Of a stretch of DNA of 64,000 nt, positions 21,134 to 32,003 are shown in pieces. The translations under genes were made by a program, and so were the position numbers. The notes beneath the pieces are model-generated. The model did not search any database, was not told where the DNA came from, and saw only the letters and a list, made by a program, of their open reading frames with translations. Position 1 is the first letter of the stretch. Each line of letters starts with the position of its first letter. Source of the DNA: Plantago ovata. Lineage: Eukaryota; Streptophyta; Magnoliopsida; Lamiales; Plantaginaceae. The stretch lies in assembly GCA_028274465.1 (NCBI GenBank), contig CM051457.1, positions 61,256,899-61,320,898 on the forward strand, read 5' to 3'.

Positions 21134-24100
21134 ATGACGACCTTAAAAGCCCGCTTGACACCGACGTTCTCGCAAGTCAAGAGGGGGTCAGCTATATACT
21201 TGGAAGAAGAGTTATCGGGGTACGAGGTAACAAGCACCATAGTGAGAAGGATACCAAGGTTCGAAGAAGGAGAGGATATGAATCCAATAAGCTTCATCAG
21301 GTCCTATGAAGAGGAGATAGCAAAAGTTCCAGCAAAGGGGTTCACCGAGGATCAATTATGCAGGAAATTATTTCCTTTGCTTTGGGATATGAACCGAGGA
21401 TATGGATAGCAAGGTTAGCACCAGGATCACTAAAGACCTGGAGCCAAGTAGTAGAGGAGTTCTTGGCACGTTTCATGCCTTACCATGAGACGATTGCACT
21501 ACGGAATCGGATCGAATACTTCAAGCAAGGAGAATACGAGCGGTTCTATGACACCTATGAACGTTTTGAGCTGTATAAACGTGAGTGCCCCCACCACCGT
21601 TTCGACGATGGGGAGCTGATTTGGTTTTTTGTTGGAGGACTACGAGATGAAGTTAGCCTTCAAATAGATGGGATATGTGGAGGTGTAGAAGAATGTACAG
21701 TTGAAGAGGCAGTGAAGGTCTTTCAAACGTACGCCAATGGATCCGCACAATCCCAGAAAATAATGTCGAATGAAGTCGCCAACATATACTCAAATCAAGA
21801 CGAAACTGACGGGTTATACGAAGGTTATTCTGAGGACGAAGACATCAGTGAGGAGGAGGAACTTGCGTTTTACGCAGGGATTAAAGCCATTGAGAGTGTC
21901 TTCGAGGTGGCACACGCAGGGCAAGCTGAGAACAATCTTCACATCGAGAAGGCTTTTGAAGCGGTCGAAGTAACTGAGCAACTTATCAAAGAACTTAGCC
22001 TACTGAAGTGTGGAAGGTGCGGTAAAGAAGTCGAGGATATCCCACAGGAAGTAGTGAGCAAACCACCCGAGGTGAGGAGCGAATCACCCCCCAACTCCAG
22101 GGAACCGGTCAGTCCTAGTCCTGCTGATGAGACATCTGAAGCTGATCCCGAGCAACCTCCAGCTGTTGCTACTGAGGAGAATGAGTGCGAAGAGGTGAAT
22201 CTACTGCTCCGAGGAGGCAAGATGACCAAAATTCCTAACTTCGTACGTCCTAAGCGGGTGGAATCTACTGAGATCGATAATAGAGGGCCGAGCACAGAAC
22301 AAGAGGTTAGCGGAAGTTCCAAAGAACCTCAAGAAGTTCCGAAAAGGAATGATGAACCAAGACCATCTGTGATAGACATAGATGATGACGAAGTCGAAGT
22401 TGGAACTAGTATACCAGGAGAACTTCACAAATCTTCCAATCCATATGTGCCTCCGAAGCCACATGTGCCATACCCGAGTCGGATCAAACCAGCCAAGAAG
22501 GATATTCAAGATTCACCCTTATTCCAACGCCTATCAAAAGTGGAAGTCAATGTACCTCTCTTAGAGTTAATCCAGAACATCCCAGCTTATACGAAATTCT
22601 TTCGTGAGATCAAGAACAAAAGGATTACTTTAGGAAAGGAAGTGAATGGGGTTGAAACAGTCAACTCGATTGCCGGATTGCCCATGAAGAAAAAGGATCC
22701 TGGAAGCTTCATCATCGACATCGTCTTAGGGAATGGACGAACTACAAAAGCAATGCTCGACTTAGGAGCTAGCATTAACTTAATGCCGTATTCAGTATAC
22801 AAGGCCCTTGAACTCGGAGAATTAACACCAACTGATATGGTCGTCCAAATGGCAGACCAAAGTGTGAAGTGGCCAGTCGGGATAATAGAAGACATCCTTG
22901 TGAAAGTGGACAAATTGATAATCCCAGCTGATTTTGTAGTAATGAAGTCCGCGGACGAGGGAAAGAGCCATATCCGTGAGCACGTAGTACTACTTGGGAG
23001 ACCATTCATGGCAACCACCAACACATGCCTGGAACTTAAGGGCAAGAAAATAACCATGGAGGTAATGGGCGAGAAGATTGAGTTGGTAGGATGTAGCATC
23101 ATAGATAAGGAAGTTGCGGAGGAGTTAAAATTTGTCAATTGCTACGAATCCGTAATTCCCGAATTTCATCATAGCCATGGTAATCGCGAACTACTTGAGG
23201 AGGCACTAACAATGCAAGCTGAGACGTGCTACATGACCGAAGACGCAAGGGAACTAGTTGAAGTAATGGATAGCACCCCAGAAATTCCCGCAGGAGAAGA
23301 GGTACTTGAACCTTTAGATGATGAAGAAGAAGAAAGAGGGTTTCCTGAAGAACCTAGCTTAGAATTAAAACCACTTCCTGCGCACGTCAAGTATGTGTAC
23401 TTAGGAGAAAATCAGAAGAAGCCTGTAATTATCTCCTCACATCTCTCTGACAATGAAGAAAGTAAGCTGATTGAAGTATTGAAGGAAAATTCCACAGCTA
23501 TAGGATGGGGGATCAGTGATATCAAAGGAATTAGCCCTACAAGATGCGTGCACAACATCACTCTAGAACAAGATGCCAAACCCGCTAGGCAACCTCAGCG
23601 AAGGATAAACCCAGCCATGCAAGAGGTAGTAAAAAAGGAAGTGGTCAAGTTGCTAGATGCTGATATGATTTACCCCATTCCTGATAGTCGATGGGTTAGC
23701 CCGGTACATGTGGTTCCTAAGAAATCAGGAGTCACGGTCGAAGAGAATGAGAAGGGAGAATTGGTACCGGTTAGGAAGACCACTGGATGGCGGATGTGCA
23801 TTGACTATAGAAGATTAAATGTCGCCACTAAAAAAGACCACTTCCCTTTACCATTTATAGATGACATGCTAAACCGCCTTGCGGGGCGGAAGTTTTATTG
23901 TTTTCTTGATGGTTTATCAGGGTTCTACCAGATTCCGATTGCACCGGAGGATCATGAGAAGACGACATTCACTTGCCCATTCGGAATATTTGCTTATAGG
24001 AGGATGCCATTTGGACTATGCAATGCTTCCGCCACTTTTCAAAGGTGCATGCTTTCTGTTTTCTCTGACAAGGTAACTAAATTTGTTGAAGTTTTCATGG

Positions 24101-24321
24101 ATGATTTTTCCCTTTTTGGTGATTCCTTTGATGAATGCTTGCAAAGATTAGATCTAGTTTTGAAAAGGTGCATCGAATGCAATTTGACCTTAAGCTGGGA
24201 AAAGAGTCATTATATGGTTAGAGAAGGCATTGTTCTAGGACATGTAGTTTCTGAAAGGGGTATTGAGGTAGACAAGGCTAAGATTGAAATCATTGAAAAA
24301 ATCCCCCACCTACTTGTGTGA
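21134..24321 (+). pseudogene. G1 gag, protease and reverse transcriptase (broken)
   Basis: Gag opens at 21134 (MTTLKARLTP) and shifts frame near 21375, where one base is missing in a T-rich run. From 21358 the frame gives the retrotransposon-gag core (RIWIARLAPGSLKTWSQV, then YERFELYKRECPHH). An acidic and Pro-rich linker follows (about 21800-22350). Protease has LDLGASINLMP (about 22755). RT (about 23780-24250) has MCIDYRRLN, LDGLSGFYQI, PFGLCNASATFQRCM and FMDDFSLFG, so the two catalytic Asp are present. A single-base loss in a C run near 24303-24307 shifts the frame at the RT/RNase H boundary. Gag is unlike that of G3 and G4. Confidence 0.9.
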
Positions 24322-26243
24322 AAGAATTGCAGTCTTTTCTTGGCCATGTAGGTTTTCATAGGAGATTTATTAAAGATTTTTCAAAAATTGTCAAACCTTT
24401 AAGTAGCTTGCTTGCTAAAGATGTGGTTTTCCATTTCTCTAATGATTGCTTAGTCGCTTTTAATACCCTTAAGGAAAAGCTTGTTTCTGCTCCCATTGTT
24501 GTGCCACCTGACTGGAATCTTCCTTTCGAAATTATGTGTGATGCTTCGAATTTTGCTATGGGTGCTGTTTTATGCCAAAAAGTTGATAAGCAGTATCGTG
24601 TGATTTATTATGTCAGTAAGACTCTGGACTCACTGAAAAGGAATTTTTAGCTGTTGTCTTTGCTTTACAAAAGTTTAGGTCTTATTTAATTGGACATCCT
24701 GTGAATGTCCATACTGATCATGCTGCTTTGAGACATTTGATAGCTAAGCAAGATTCTAAGCCTAGATTAATCTGATGGGTCCTTTTGCTGCAAGACTTTG
24801 ATTTGACCATAGTGGATAGAGCTGGTAGGGAGAATTTAGTAGCAGATCATTTATCTAGAATACCTAATATCCCTGTAGATCCGATACCCATCAATGAAGA
24901 CCTCCCCGATGAGCACTTAATGAAGGCTAATGAAGAGCCATGGAATGCGGATATTGTAAACTATTTGGCTATGAATATTTTGCCCCGCTAACTTTTCAGC
25001 CTCGGACAAGAGAGCTCTTGCCAAGCAATGCAGGACTTACATATGGGATGAGCCGCATCTATTCAAGGAAGGAGCTGATGGGATTCTAAGGAGGTGCGTG
25101 CCTCAAGAAGAGCAACAAAGTGTACTGAGCCATTGCCATGAGCTTAATTGTGGGGGGCACTACAGTGGATTGAAGACAGCACGCAAGGTACTGCAAGCAG
25201 GATTTTTCTGGCCAACAATATACAAAGATGCTCGAAGTTTTGTGAAGAATTGTGACCCATGTCAACGAGGTGGTGGTATCGGCAAGAAAGATGAAATGCC
25301 CCTTCAAGGGAATCTAGTTGTAGAACCTTTCGACGTATGGGGCATTGATTTTATGGGGCCATTTCCAAACATTGGAGGCTATGAATACATTCTTGTTGCT
25401 GTAGACTATGTGACTAAATGGGTGGAGGCAATTCCTACAAAAACAAATGACGGCGCAGTGGTTATAAAATTCTTGAAGGAAGTAATATTCTCGAGATTTG
25501 GGTGCCCTAGGACAATCATCAGCGATGGAGGGTCACACTTCGTCAATAGAACGTTTGCCTCCCTTCTTAAGAGATACAGTGTCCACCATAGCATCGCTAC
25601 ACCTTATCACCCACAGACGTCGGGACAAGTTGAAGTCAGCAACCGTCAAATCAAGAAGATCCTGGAGCGAGTAGTGAAGCCTAGTAGGAAGGATTGGGCA
25701 GGAAAATTGAATGATGCACTTTGGGCGTACAGGTCTAGCTACATGACGGTGATCGGGACCACTCCGTACAGACTTGTGTATGGAAAAGCATGCCATCTTC
25801 CCGTAGAACTGGAACACAAGGCATATTAGGCCATTAAAGCACTCCATCTTGATATAGGAAAAGCTGGCGAGGAACGATTGTTGCAACTAGATGAGCTCGA
25901 TGAATTACGACTAGGTGCTTATGAAAATGCCAATATCTACAAGGAACGTACTAAGAAGTATCATGATCGTGGTATAGTACGTAAGAAATTGATTCCTGGA
26001 CAAAAAGCTTTGGTGTTTAATTCTCGCCTTCGACTATTTCCTGGAAAGCTCCGTACTCGTTGGGATGGACCGTACGAAATTATCGAAGTTGCTCCCCATG
26101 GAGCTGTAAAACTCTTCGATCCAAAGACGGGCAATACCTTCAAGGTGAATGGCCAGCGAGTGAAGCCGTACTTCGAGATATCTAGTGATCAAATGGAGGT
26201 TGATCACCTTGAGCTTACCCTTACCACCTCCACTGAAGGTTAG
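24308..26243 (+). pseudogene. G1 RNase H and integrase (broken)
   Basis: RNase H starts in a new frame (KELQSFLGHVGFHRRF; FEIMCDASNFAMGAV). A deletion near 24630 shifts the frame, and CGA has become TGA at 24773-24775. Another shift lies near 24980. Integrase has an H-H-C-C zinc finger (about 25130-25265, ending NCDPCQRGG), then [17 protein letters not shown] and GQVEVSN for the D,D,E residues. A TAG at about 25828 replaces a Trp codon after [14 protein letters not shown]. The C-terminal domain ([24 protein letters not shown]) ends at 26241-26243. No ORF of Athila env type follows. Confidence 0.9.
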
Positions 26244-27739
26244 TGTGTTTTGTTGTTTTGTTTTCTCACGAGTTTGATTGAGTATTATAGGTCACTTATA
26301 CAAGCATTAGCTCTCACCTTGGATCCACTTTCGACGTTCGGGACGAGCGACGACGTTCAGGTTTGGGGAGGAGGTTATCGCTGGTTATCTCTATACTTAT
26401 CTTGCTTATGATAACTCGTGAATTTTTTTGCATTTGCACGTTTACCGCTTTCCTAGGATAGTCTTGCATGTTTTATATGGAGTTTATTGCCGAATGTTTT
26501 GAACTTTTTATTGGATAGATCAACTAACTATGCCATTAATCGTATGCTTCATCTCTATGAATTTGTTTGAGGTTTTCTCGCTTGGCTTGTCACATTTATG
26601 TATTGCACTTAGTTAAGCATGGTAGTCTCGACATCACTTAGTGGTGTTTTCTCTACTGCGGTTCACGAAGGCCTTTATAATAGGATGATGCATGTTAGGG
26701 TCTTATGGTTGTTTCCCGAGTAATTATGTACCTAAGAGGCAACAAGTCTTCACCATGCTTTGAGATTGCTAAATGCCTAGGAAGGAGGTAGTGTGAGGTT
26801 GTGTGATCCTTTGTTTATAACCTATTCTTCCGAATAGGTTTGGGGAGGGGGTTACACCATCATAGACTTGTTTCTGTTTTTCATTTTCGTATCGTGAGTT
26901 TATTTTTCCTTTTCCGTAAATTTTGTACTCCAACCTATTCTTTCGAATAGGTTTGGGGAAGTCGTGTGAGTCATTTTTTCTCTTTTTGTTATGCTACTGC
27001 TGGCTAGAAAAAATCCAAAAAAAAAAAAAAGAAGAAACAAAGAAAAAATTCCAGAAAAAAAGAGGAAAAGAAAAAGAGAAAATCTGGAAAGAAAAAAAGA
27101 AAAAAAAGACCCCAAAAAAGCAAAGAAGGGTCCAAAAAAGCCAAATAGCAGTTTAGCAAAGTGTTGAGTCTTTTCCATTTTTTGTATTGTTCGTAATCGT
27201 GTTGTAATTTTCTATTTTTTATCTTTTTTGTCTTGAGTATCATCTGTTCTAGACCACCCTCGTCCTGCAATTCAGGAAGTGGTGAATAGCTTAAGACTTT
27301 ACTTGAGGGATGGGTAGAATAGGGGAGTGTTATCTTTTATAGGGAACCCTCCTTCGTTTGATGAGAGCCAGTACTGGTTCGACCTCTTTTGAGGAAAAGT
27401 CTTAACATGGTGGAACAGTAGTAACTCCTCAGTTTCATAGGCACGGGACAACCATTCGTATCTTAGGATGCTTCATTACGTCGTCACTGACTAGGTCCAG
27501 GTAGAGAATGTTACGAGAGACTATCTTGTCTTGACATAAGTGCTTATGTGGATTTGTATAAGTCAATCGAGGTATTCTTCAACCTATATTCATACTTTGA
27601 TTTATATGGTTTTTGTTCATATGTTATTTGATAGATTCGGTAGATTAGTTCATTTTATTTGGCATGAGACTCCATTTTGTGTCTTGCATGTTTTTTGTAT
27701 TAGAGTCTAGCTTAGTTGCTTGAGGACAAGCAAAGGTTC
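26244..27739 (+). other. G1 3' noncoding region with hairpin/PPT-like repeats and a purine tract
   Basis: No protein gene is credible. CCTATTCTTTCGAATAGG-type hairpins at 26821-26838 and 26934-26951 each run into a GGTTTGGGGA sequence. Another GGTTTGGGGAGG lies near 26361, and the true PPT is at 27740. An almost pure A/G tract (about 27005-27140) follows. The same arrangement is present in G2 (minus strand) and G4. Confidence 0.7.
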
Positions 27740-27752
27740 GGTTTGGGGAGTT
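27740..27752 (+). promoter_or_regulatory. G1 polypurine tract
   Basis: GGTTTGGGGAGTT abuts the 3' LTR start TGATGAATG. Confidence 0.9.
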
Positions 27753-29023
27753 TGATGAATGTGTATTTTACACTTTCATTCGAGTCTTTTTCATCTATTT
27801 TAGCTATCCTCTATGTTAATTTAGCTATATTTTAGTACATTTTATAAGAATAGTGTCACGTTTCCCTTTAGATTTTATTTTACAGGTTTTGGTTGAAAAT
27901 CGAGGATTTCCGGGAAATTATATTGAAGTTCACAAGGAATTGGTGTTCCAGAAGCCTATTTGGAGTATCTGAAGGTTTCCGGATAGGATTTGGAGTCTAG
28001 GGGTCGAATCTGGAGGTTAGAAGGCCACTAGAAGTCATAAACCGAGTCCGAAAAGGGGAAGAAATCCAAAAACGCGTCGAAAACGCGGAATTCCGCGAAA
28101 AAGTCTCCGGGGCGAACCGCCCGGTGAGTGGGGCGAACCGCCCCACAATGTTTCGAGTCCTATATATAGTTGCTCAGTTTTCTCCGAAAATCATACTTTT
28201 CCAGACCTACTTTCTCACCTCTCTCTGTAGTTTTAGGTAGGAACTTCCCAGGGCCTGTCATGAGAGTTCGTAGCTTAGGGGACACTTTTTCATAGCGGAT
28301 TGGAGCTTGTAGGATCGCAATTCTTCGGAGATTGACAACCTTCGGTAACATTGTATCTTACGGTTTAATCTACTTATTTTATATATCTTTCAATATGTTT
28401 TCTTCTATGATTTCTGTTGATTGCATGCCTATTATGAGTAGCTAAACTTATCCTTGGTGGTAGTATGTGAATTCTTAGCGAAGGGAAGATAATCATGCTA
28501 ATGGCTATATCGCGCATTATACTCCGTGTTATTGCTTTATTTCGTTGATCAGGCACAACCTAAATTCTCATATGTTGTATTAATTATTATGCACAATTGG
28601 ACCCTCGTCGACCTGTACGCGAGTTTATCTTCGTAGTGTTGAATAATTACGGAACACAATAGGACAATAGTGATTGACTTGTCAGACCCATTATCTTCGT
28701 AGTGCTTAATAATTGCAACAGGACATTAGATTGATCAAAGATCTCCATGCAAGACCGACGAATTTATGCATGATTATCGACCCGTTATGCTTTCAAGGAT
28801 CATACTATCACCAATCTCCATTATCTGCTAGAAAACCCGTTTGCTATCTGTTTGCTGTTTTTATATTCCAATTAGATTTGATAAAGCTAGTTATAGTCCT
28901 GAGAGAACGACACTCGAGTCATTCTACTGCTACACTACGGTTTTCGTTGTAGTTGTGGATTGCCTTTGGCTAAATAACAAATATTATTTGCTGAACCGGA
29001 ACCGACAAATCCGCGTTTCATCA
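27753..29023 (+). repeat. G1 3' LTR
   Basis: It is a near copy of 19589-20881, with one fewer GC palindrome (28107-28144) upstream of the TATA box at 28160-28169. It ends TTCATCA and is followed by TSD TCTAT. Confidence 0.95.
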
Positions 29024-31034
29024 TCTATTTGAGAAGGCTGTGCCGATTCAGCAATCTCCCTTGTCTCTGAATTGACAAGTTGAGCAGAGACATCTTGACC
29101 TTTAAGTTCACTGCTTGTCATGAACACGTCTACTGACTTGTTGGAGGTGTCATCCATCTCCAATTCCATTTGCTGGATTAATTTTGTCAACACCAGTTGG
29201 ACTTTGTCAATAGATGTTATTGGTGAACTAGGTCTAATATTCTCAGCATCACGAGATGCGTCGTCGAATAGTGTCTCTTGTGGTGTTTCAGCAACCTCTG
29301 GGACTTGAGCCATTGCAGTCTCAGCAACTAGTTCTTCAGCAATTGCAGCTTCGGCAACTGCAACTTCAGCAACTTGATGAGTTGCTTGTTCAACAACCAT
29401 CTTTTCAGCAGCATTGTCAGCAAGTGCCGCTTTTCTCAGATCAGCAGCAATATCACTTGCTGGTTCCAGAGTATGGTCATCGAGATTATCTACAATGTAG
29501 ATATCGGGGACTGGGGCAGGAATTTCATTTCTACTGCCTTGTGGTCTTATTTCAGCAGATGTATCAACGTTGGGTTGATTGTTGAAGGCTTCTCCAAACA
29601 CTTCAACATTGTTGAAGGTTTCTGCAAACACTTCAACAACATCTACTGGAGTGGCTTGTGTTTCAGCAACCACTGGAGCATCATCTAAAAGATCATGGAC
29701 AATTGGAACGGACTTACGTGCCGTTGTTTTCTTTCTTGGGTAAGTCTTTGTCCGTTTCTTCTTGGAAAAGGGGTCAGCTGATGACGCTGCAGTTTGAGTG
29801 TCATCATGAGCTTTTCTCTTTTTCTTCTTAGATTTTTCACTGGGTGCATTAGTTTCAGCAACCGCAGTGGCTCCAGTAGCAACATCTGCAGCTGTTGCAT
29901 TCTCAGCAACGGCTGTTGTACACTTACCTTGTTGATCACCATCTGCAGCAGTTGCATTCATGGACTGATTTTCAGTCTCAACAACATTTGCAGCTGTTGT
30001 ATACCTGTCTTGCTGACCAATACTGACAACATTTGCAGCTGTTGTGTTCTTTGACTTCTTATCAGCAATCTTAGGTCCATTCTGCTTGTAGAAGGCTCTT
30101 CCCACATTGCATATTGATTTCTTAATCGGCAATGGGTTTCTCAGCTGAATCCTGAAGTGTTCAAGGATATAGCATATTTTCAGTCCATACATTACTGGGA
30201 AGGTAGGTGAGACTGTGTTGTCTTCAACCTTTACCTTGAACTTAGTAACACAATCAACAAGTCTGTTGAAAATGTACTTACCCAGTTGAGCTTTGTTCTG
30301 TTCTCATGGATATGCATCAGCAATGGCCACCTTTTCAAGCCAACTTGGTCTATTCCTCCAACTTGGGAGAATAAGACTTTTATTAGTAGCAGAGCTACTA
30401 GACCAAGCGAGTGGCAGAGATGCTTCTATTTTACGTGCTTTGAGGTCTAAGTCACGGGAGCAATCTCTCTTTTCTTCATCTTTTCATTTCTGCCATCACT
30501 GTAGAAGGCTTCAACTTCTTCATCAGTGGCAGTGATGTCATCTTCAGTTCCAGTAGTTGGAATTTGAAAGATGTTAGCTAAATCAATCCATTTCAGGATG
30601 ATTTGCACACCTTGAACTGTGGTAGAAATAACTTTTTCAGTGACTCCTTGTCCATCAGTGAGAGTTTGGATTTCTGCATTATTGTAGAATTCCATAGTAT
30701 CTAACATACTCACTTTCTCAGGGCGAGCAGTTATGAAGAAAAGAAGGCCTGGTTGATTTATCAAATTCAACGCCTCTTCATTTTCCTCATCTAGTTCTTG
30801 TTCATAGAAGTATCTAATGTACTTATGCTTGGCGAATCTGCTCCATTGCATCATCTGTTCACACTTTGCAGTGTCAAGATATGCAGGCGACATGGGTCTT
30901 TCGGTGATTCTGTCGTTTTTCAACACAATTTTCACTGTGTTGGTTGCCGGAATTTCAACCGGTGTAGTGCTTTTCCCAGCACTATCAGCTTTGGACGATT
31001 TTGAGGTCCTGGAGGACTGTCTCTTTGGAGCCAT
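29024..31034 (-). pseudogene. S2 ORF2 N-terminal part, broken
   Basis: The start ATG at 31034 opens MAPKRQSSRTSKSS. About 190 residues follow that resemble, from memory, plant ORFs often annotated as 'putative plant transposon protein' (weak call). A frame change occurs near 30470 and a TGA near 30302; the frame then runs from about 30460 to 29024 apart from that stop. This second part has Ala/Thr-rich repeats of TTAANVV and AVAENATAAD type, then basic clusters KKKKRKAHDD and KKKRTKTYPRKK that look like nuclear localisation signals, then an Ala/Glu-rich helical tail. It continues in frame at 19588 after removal of G1. Function unknown; nothing suggests an envelope protein. Confidence 0.7.
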
Positions 31035-31173
31035 TTCTTATATAGCGGGAGAAATGTACGAAAAAGATAACTTTCTTTTTGACCGGAGGTACAGTGAATT
31101 CAGGGCACAGTCTATAAAATTTGTAGAGAAAGGAAATGTGATTTAATGAATTTTGTCTTTCTCTAACTCTTTG

Positions 31174-31181
31174 TTTATATA
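31174..31181 (-). promoter_or_regulatory. Possible internal promoter (TATA box) for S2 ORF2
   Basis: The minus strand reads ACTATATAAAC, 140 bases upstream of the ORF2 ATG, followed by an A/C/T-rich leader that looks like a plant 5' UTR. A second TATATAAG lies only a few bases before the ATG and is less likely to act. Inference from sequence only. Confidence 0.5.
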
Positions 31182-31621
31182 GTATCTCTGTTGTGCGAGA
31201 AGCTCAACGGTTTTGAGTCCTCAGCAAGGGTAAAACAAAGATTCATCTGCGTTAGTGGAGCCTTTGCATTAAATGCGTAGTGGTCCACTAACAAAAACCG
31301 TAATAGCACACTTTCTTTCTGTGATATCAACCGTTAGATCAAAAACTGTTTTAAATCAATGGACACGATTGTGTTTCATGTCATGATTAACAGCGAGTTT
31401 ATCTGTGCCACGATTAACGTCACAAATCAATTTTACCTTGATTCACGGGATTTGATCCTTTTTACCCCAACACTAATTGCTTGCTGAAGTAAATGAGAAT
31501 CTTTTCAGCGATTTCGGACAAATTGACTTTGGCACTTACCTTTTTAGGTAACAGGCCTTACATTTGCTGAAAATTTCCCCCTTAATCAAATATCTCATAT
31601 TTCTTTGAGCTAAAAGACATT

Positions 31622-31985
31622 TCTGAGTTCCCGTCTCAACAAATTCTTTTTATATTGAGATATCCTTTGGTAAAATCCGAGAAGTGTTCTTGCTCTTTGT
31701 TGAGTTCCCATCTCAGGTTTTTCCTTTGATATTTGAATACCTGTTTTAGTATCTTTGATTGTCTGAATGCCCGTTTCAGCAATCTTTAAAGTTTTTCTCT
31801 TGCTGAGTGCCCGTCTCAGCAAGTGATCAAGTTTCCTAACAAATACCCGTTTTGAAGGAATTACTTGATGAATGCCTGTTTCAACAATCATGTAGTGAAC
31901 TATCATTTCTTTTAGAAGAAATCAGTGGAAGGAGCTTTATACATGTACACATACTTTGACTTGCTGAATGCCTGTTTCAGCAATC
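31622..31985. repeat. Array of TTGCTGA...TCAGCAA palindromic units
   Basis: Eight related units are visible, for example TTGCTGAGTGCCCGTCTCAG at 31800, TGAATGCCCGTTTCAGCAA at 31764 and TTGCTGAATGCCTGTTTCAG at 31961, with weaker ones near 31622, 31700, 31733, 31840 and 31866. The consensus is TTGCTGA + TGCCCGT + TCAGCAA: an inverted heptamer around a GCCCGT core. Confidence 0.8.
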
Positions 31986-32003
31986 TGCCAATTGTATCCC
32001 TTA

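Larger units (their letters stand above)
19589..29023 (+). mobile_element. G1: Athila-like Ty3/gypsy element with pol
   Basis: It has LTRs at 19589-20881 and 27753-29023, TSD TCTAT (19584-19588 and 29024-29028), a tRNA-Asp-type PBS, a gag-pol remnant and a GGTTTGGGGAGTT PPT. It inserted into the coding sequence of S2 ORF2. The LTRs differ mainly in the copy number of a GC-rich palindrome. RT and integrase sequences place it in the Athila group; I see no env ORF after integrase. Confidence 0.93.
31035..32003 (-). other. S2 spacer between pol and ORF2
   Basis: This holds the candidate ORF2 promoter (31174-31181), a second PPT-like tract (31571-31583) and the palindrome array at 31622-31985. 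No gene is supported; the 98-codon frame across 31610-31906 simply reads through the repeat units. Confidence 0.65.

Noticed and set aside
26923..27156. Lys-rich ORF in the G1 3' region (also 62268-62468 and the G2 counterpart)
   Set aside because: It is a translation of an A/G-only tract. The frame is not maintained between G1, G2 and G4, and no initiation context is visible.
6172..31034. ORF2 as a true viral envelope gene
   Set aside because: I could not find a signal peptide, transmembrane segment or fusion-peptide-like stretch. The basic clusters suggest a nuclear protein. Only the genomic position is env-like.
31622..31985. CRISPR-like array
   Set aside because: Units are degenerate, spacing is irregular, the spacers are not unique segments of constant length, and the context is a plant retrotransposon.
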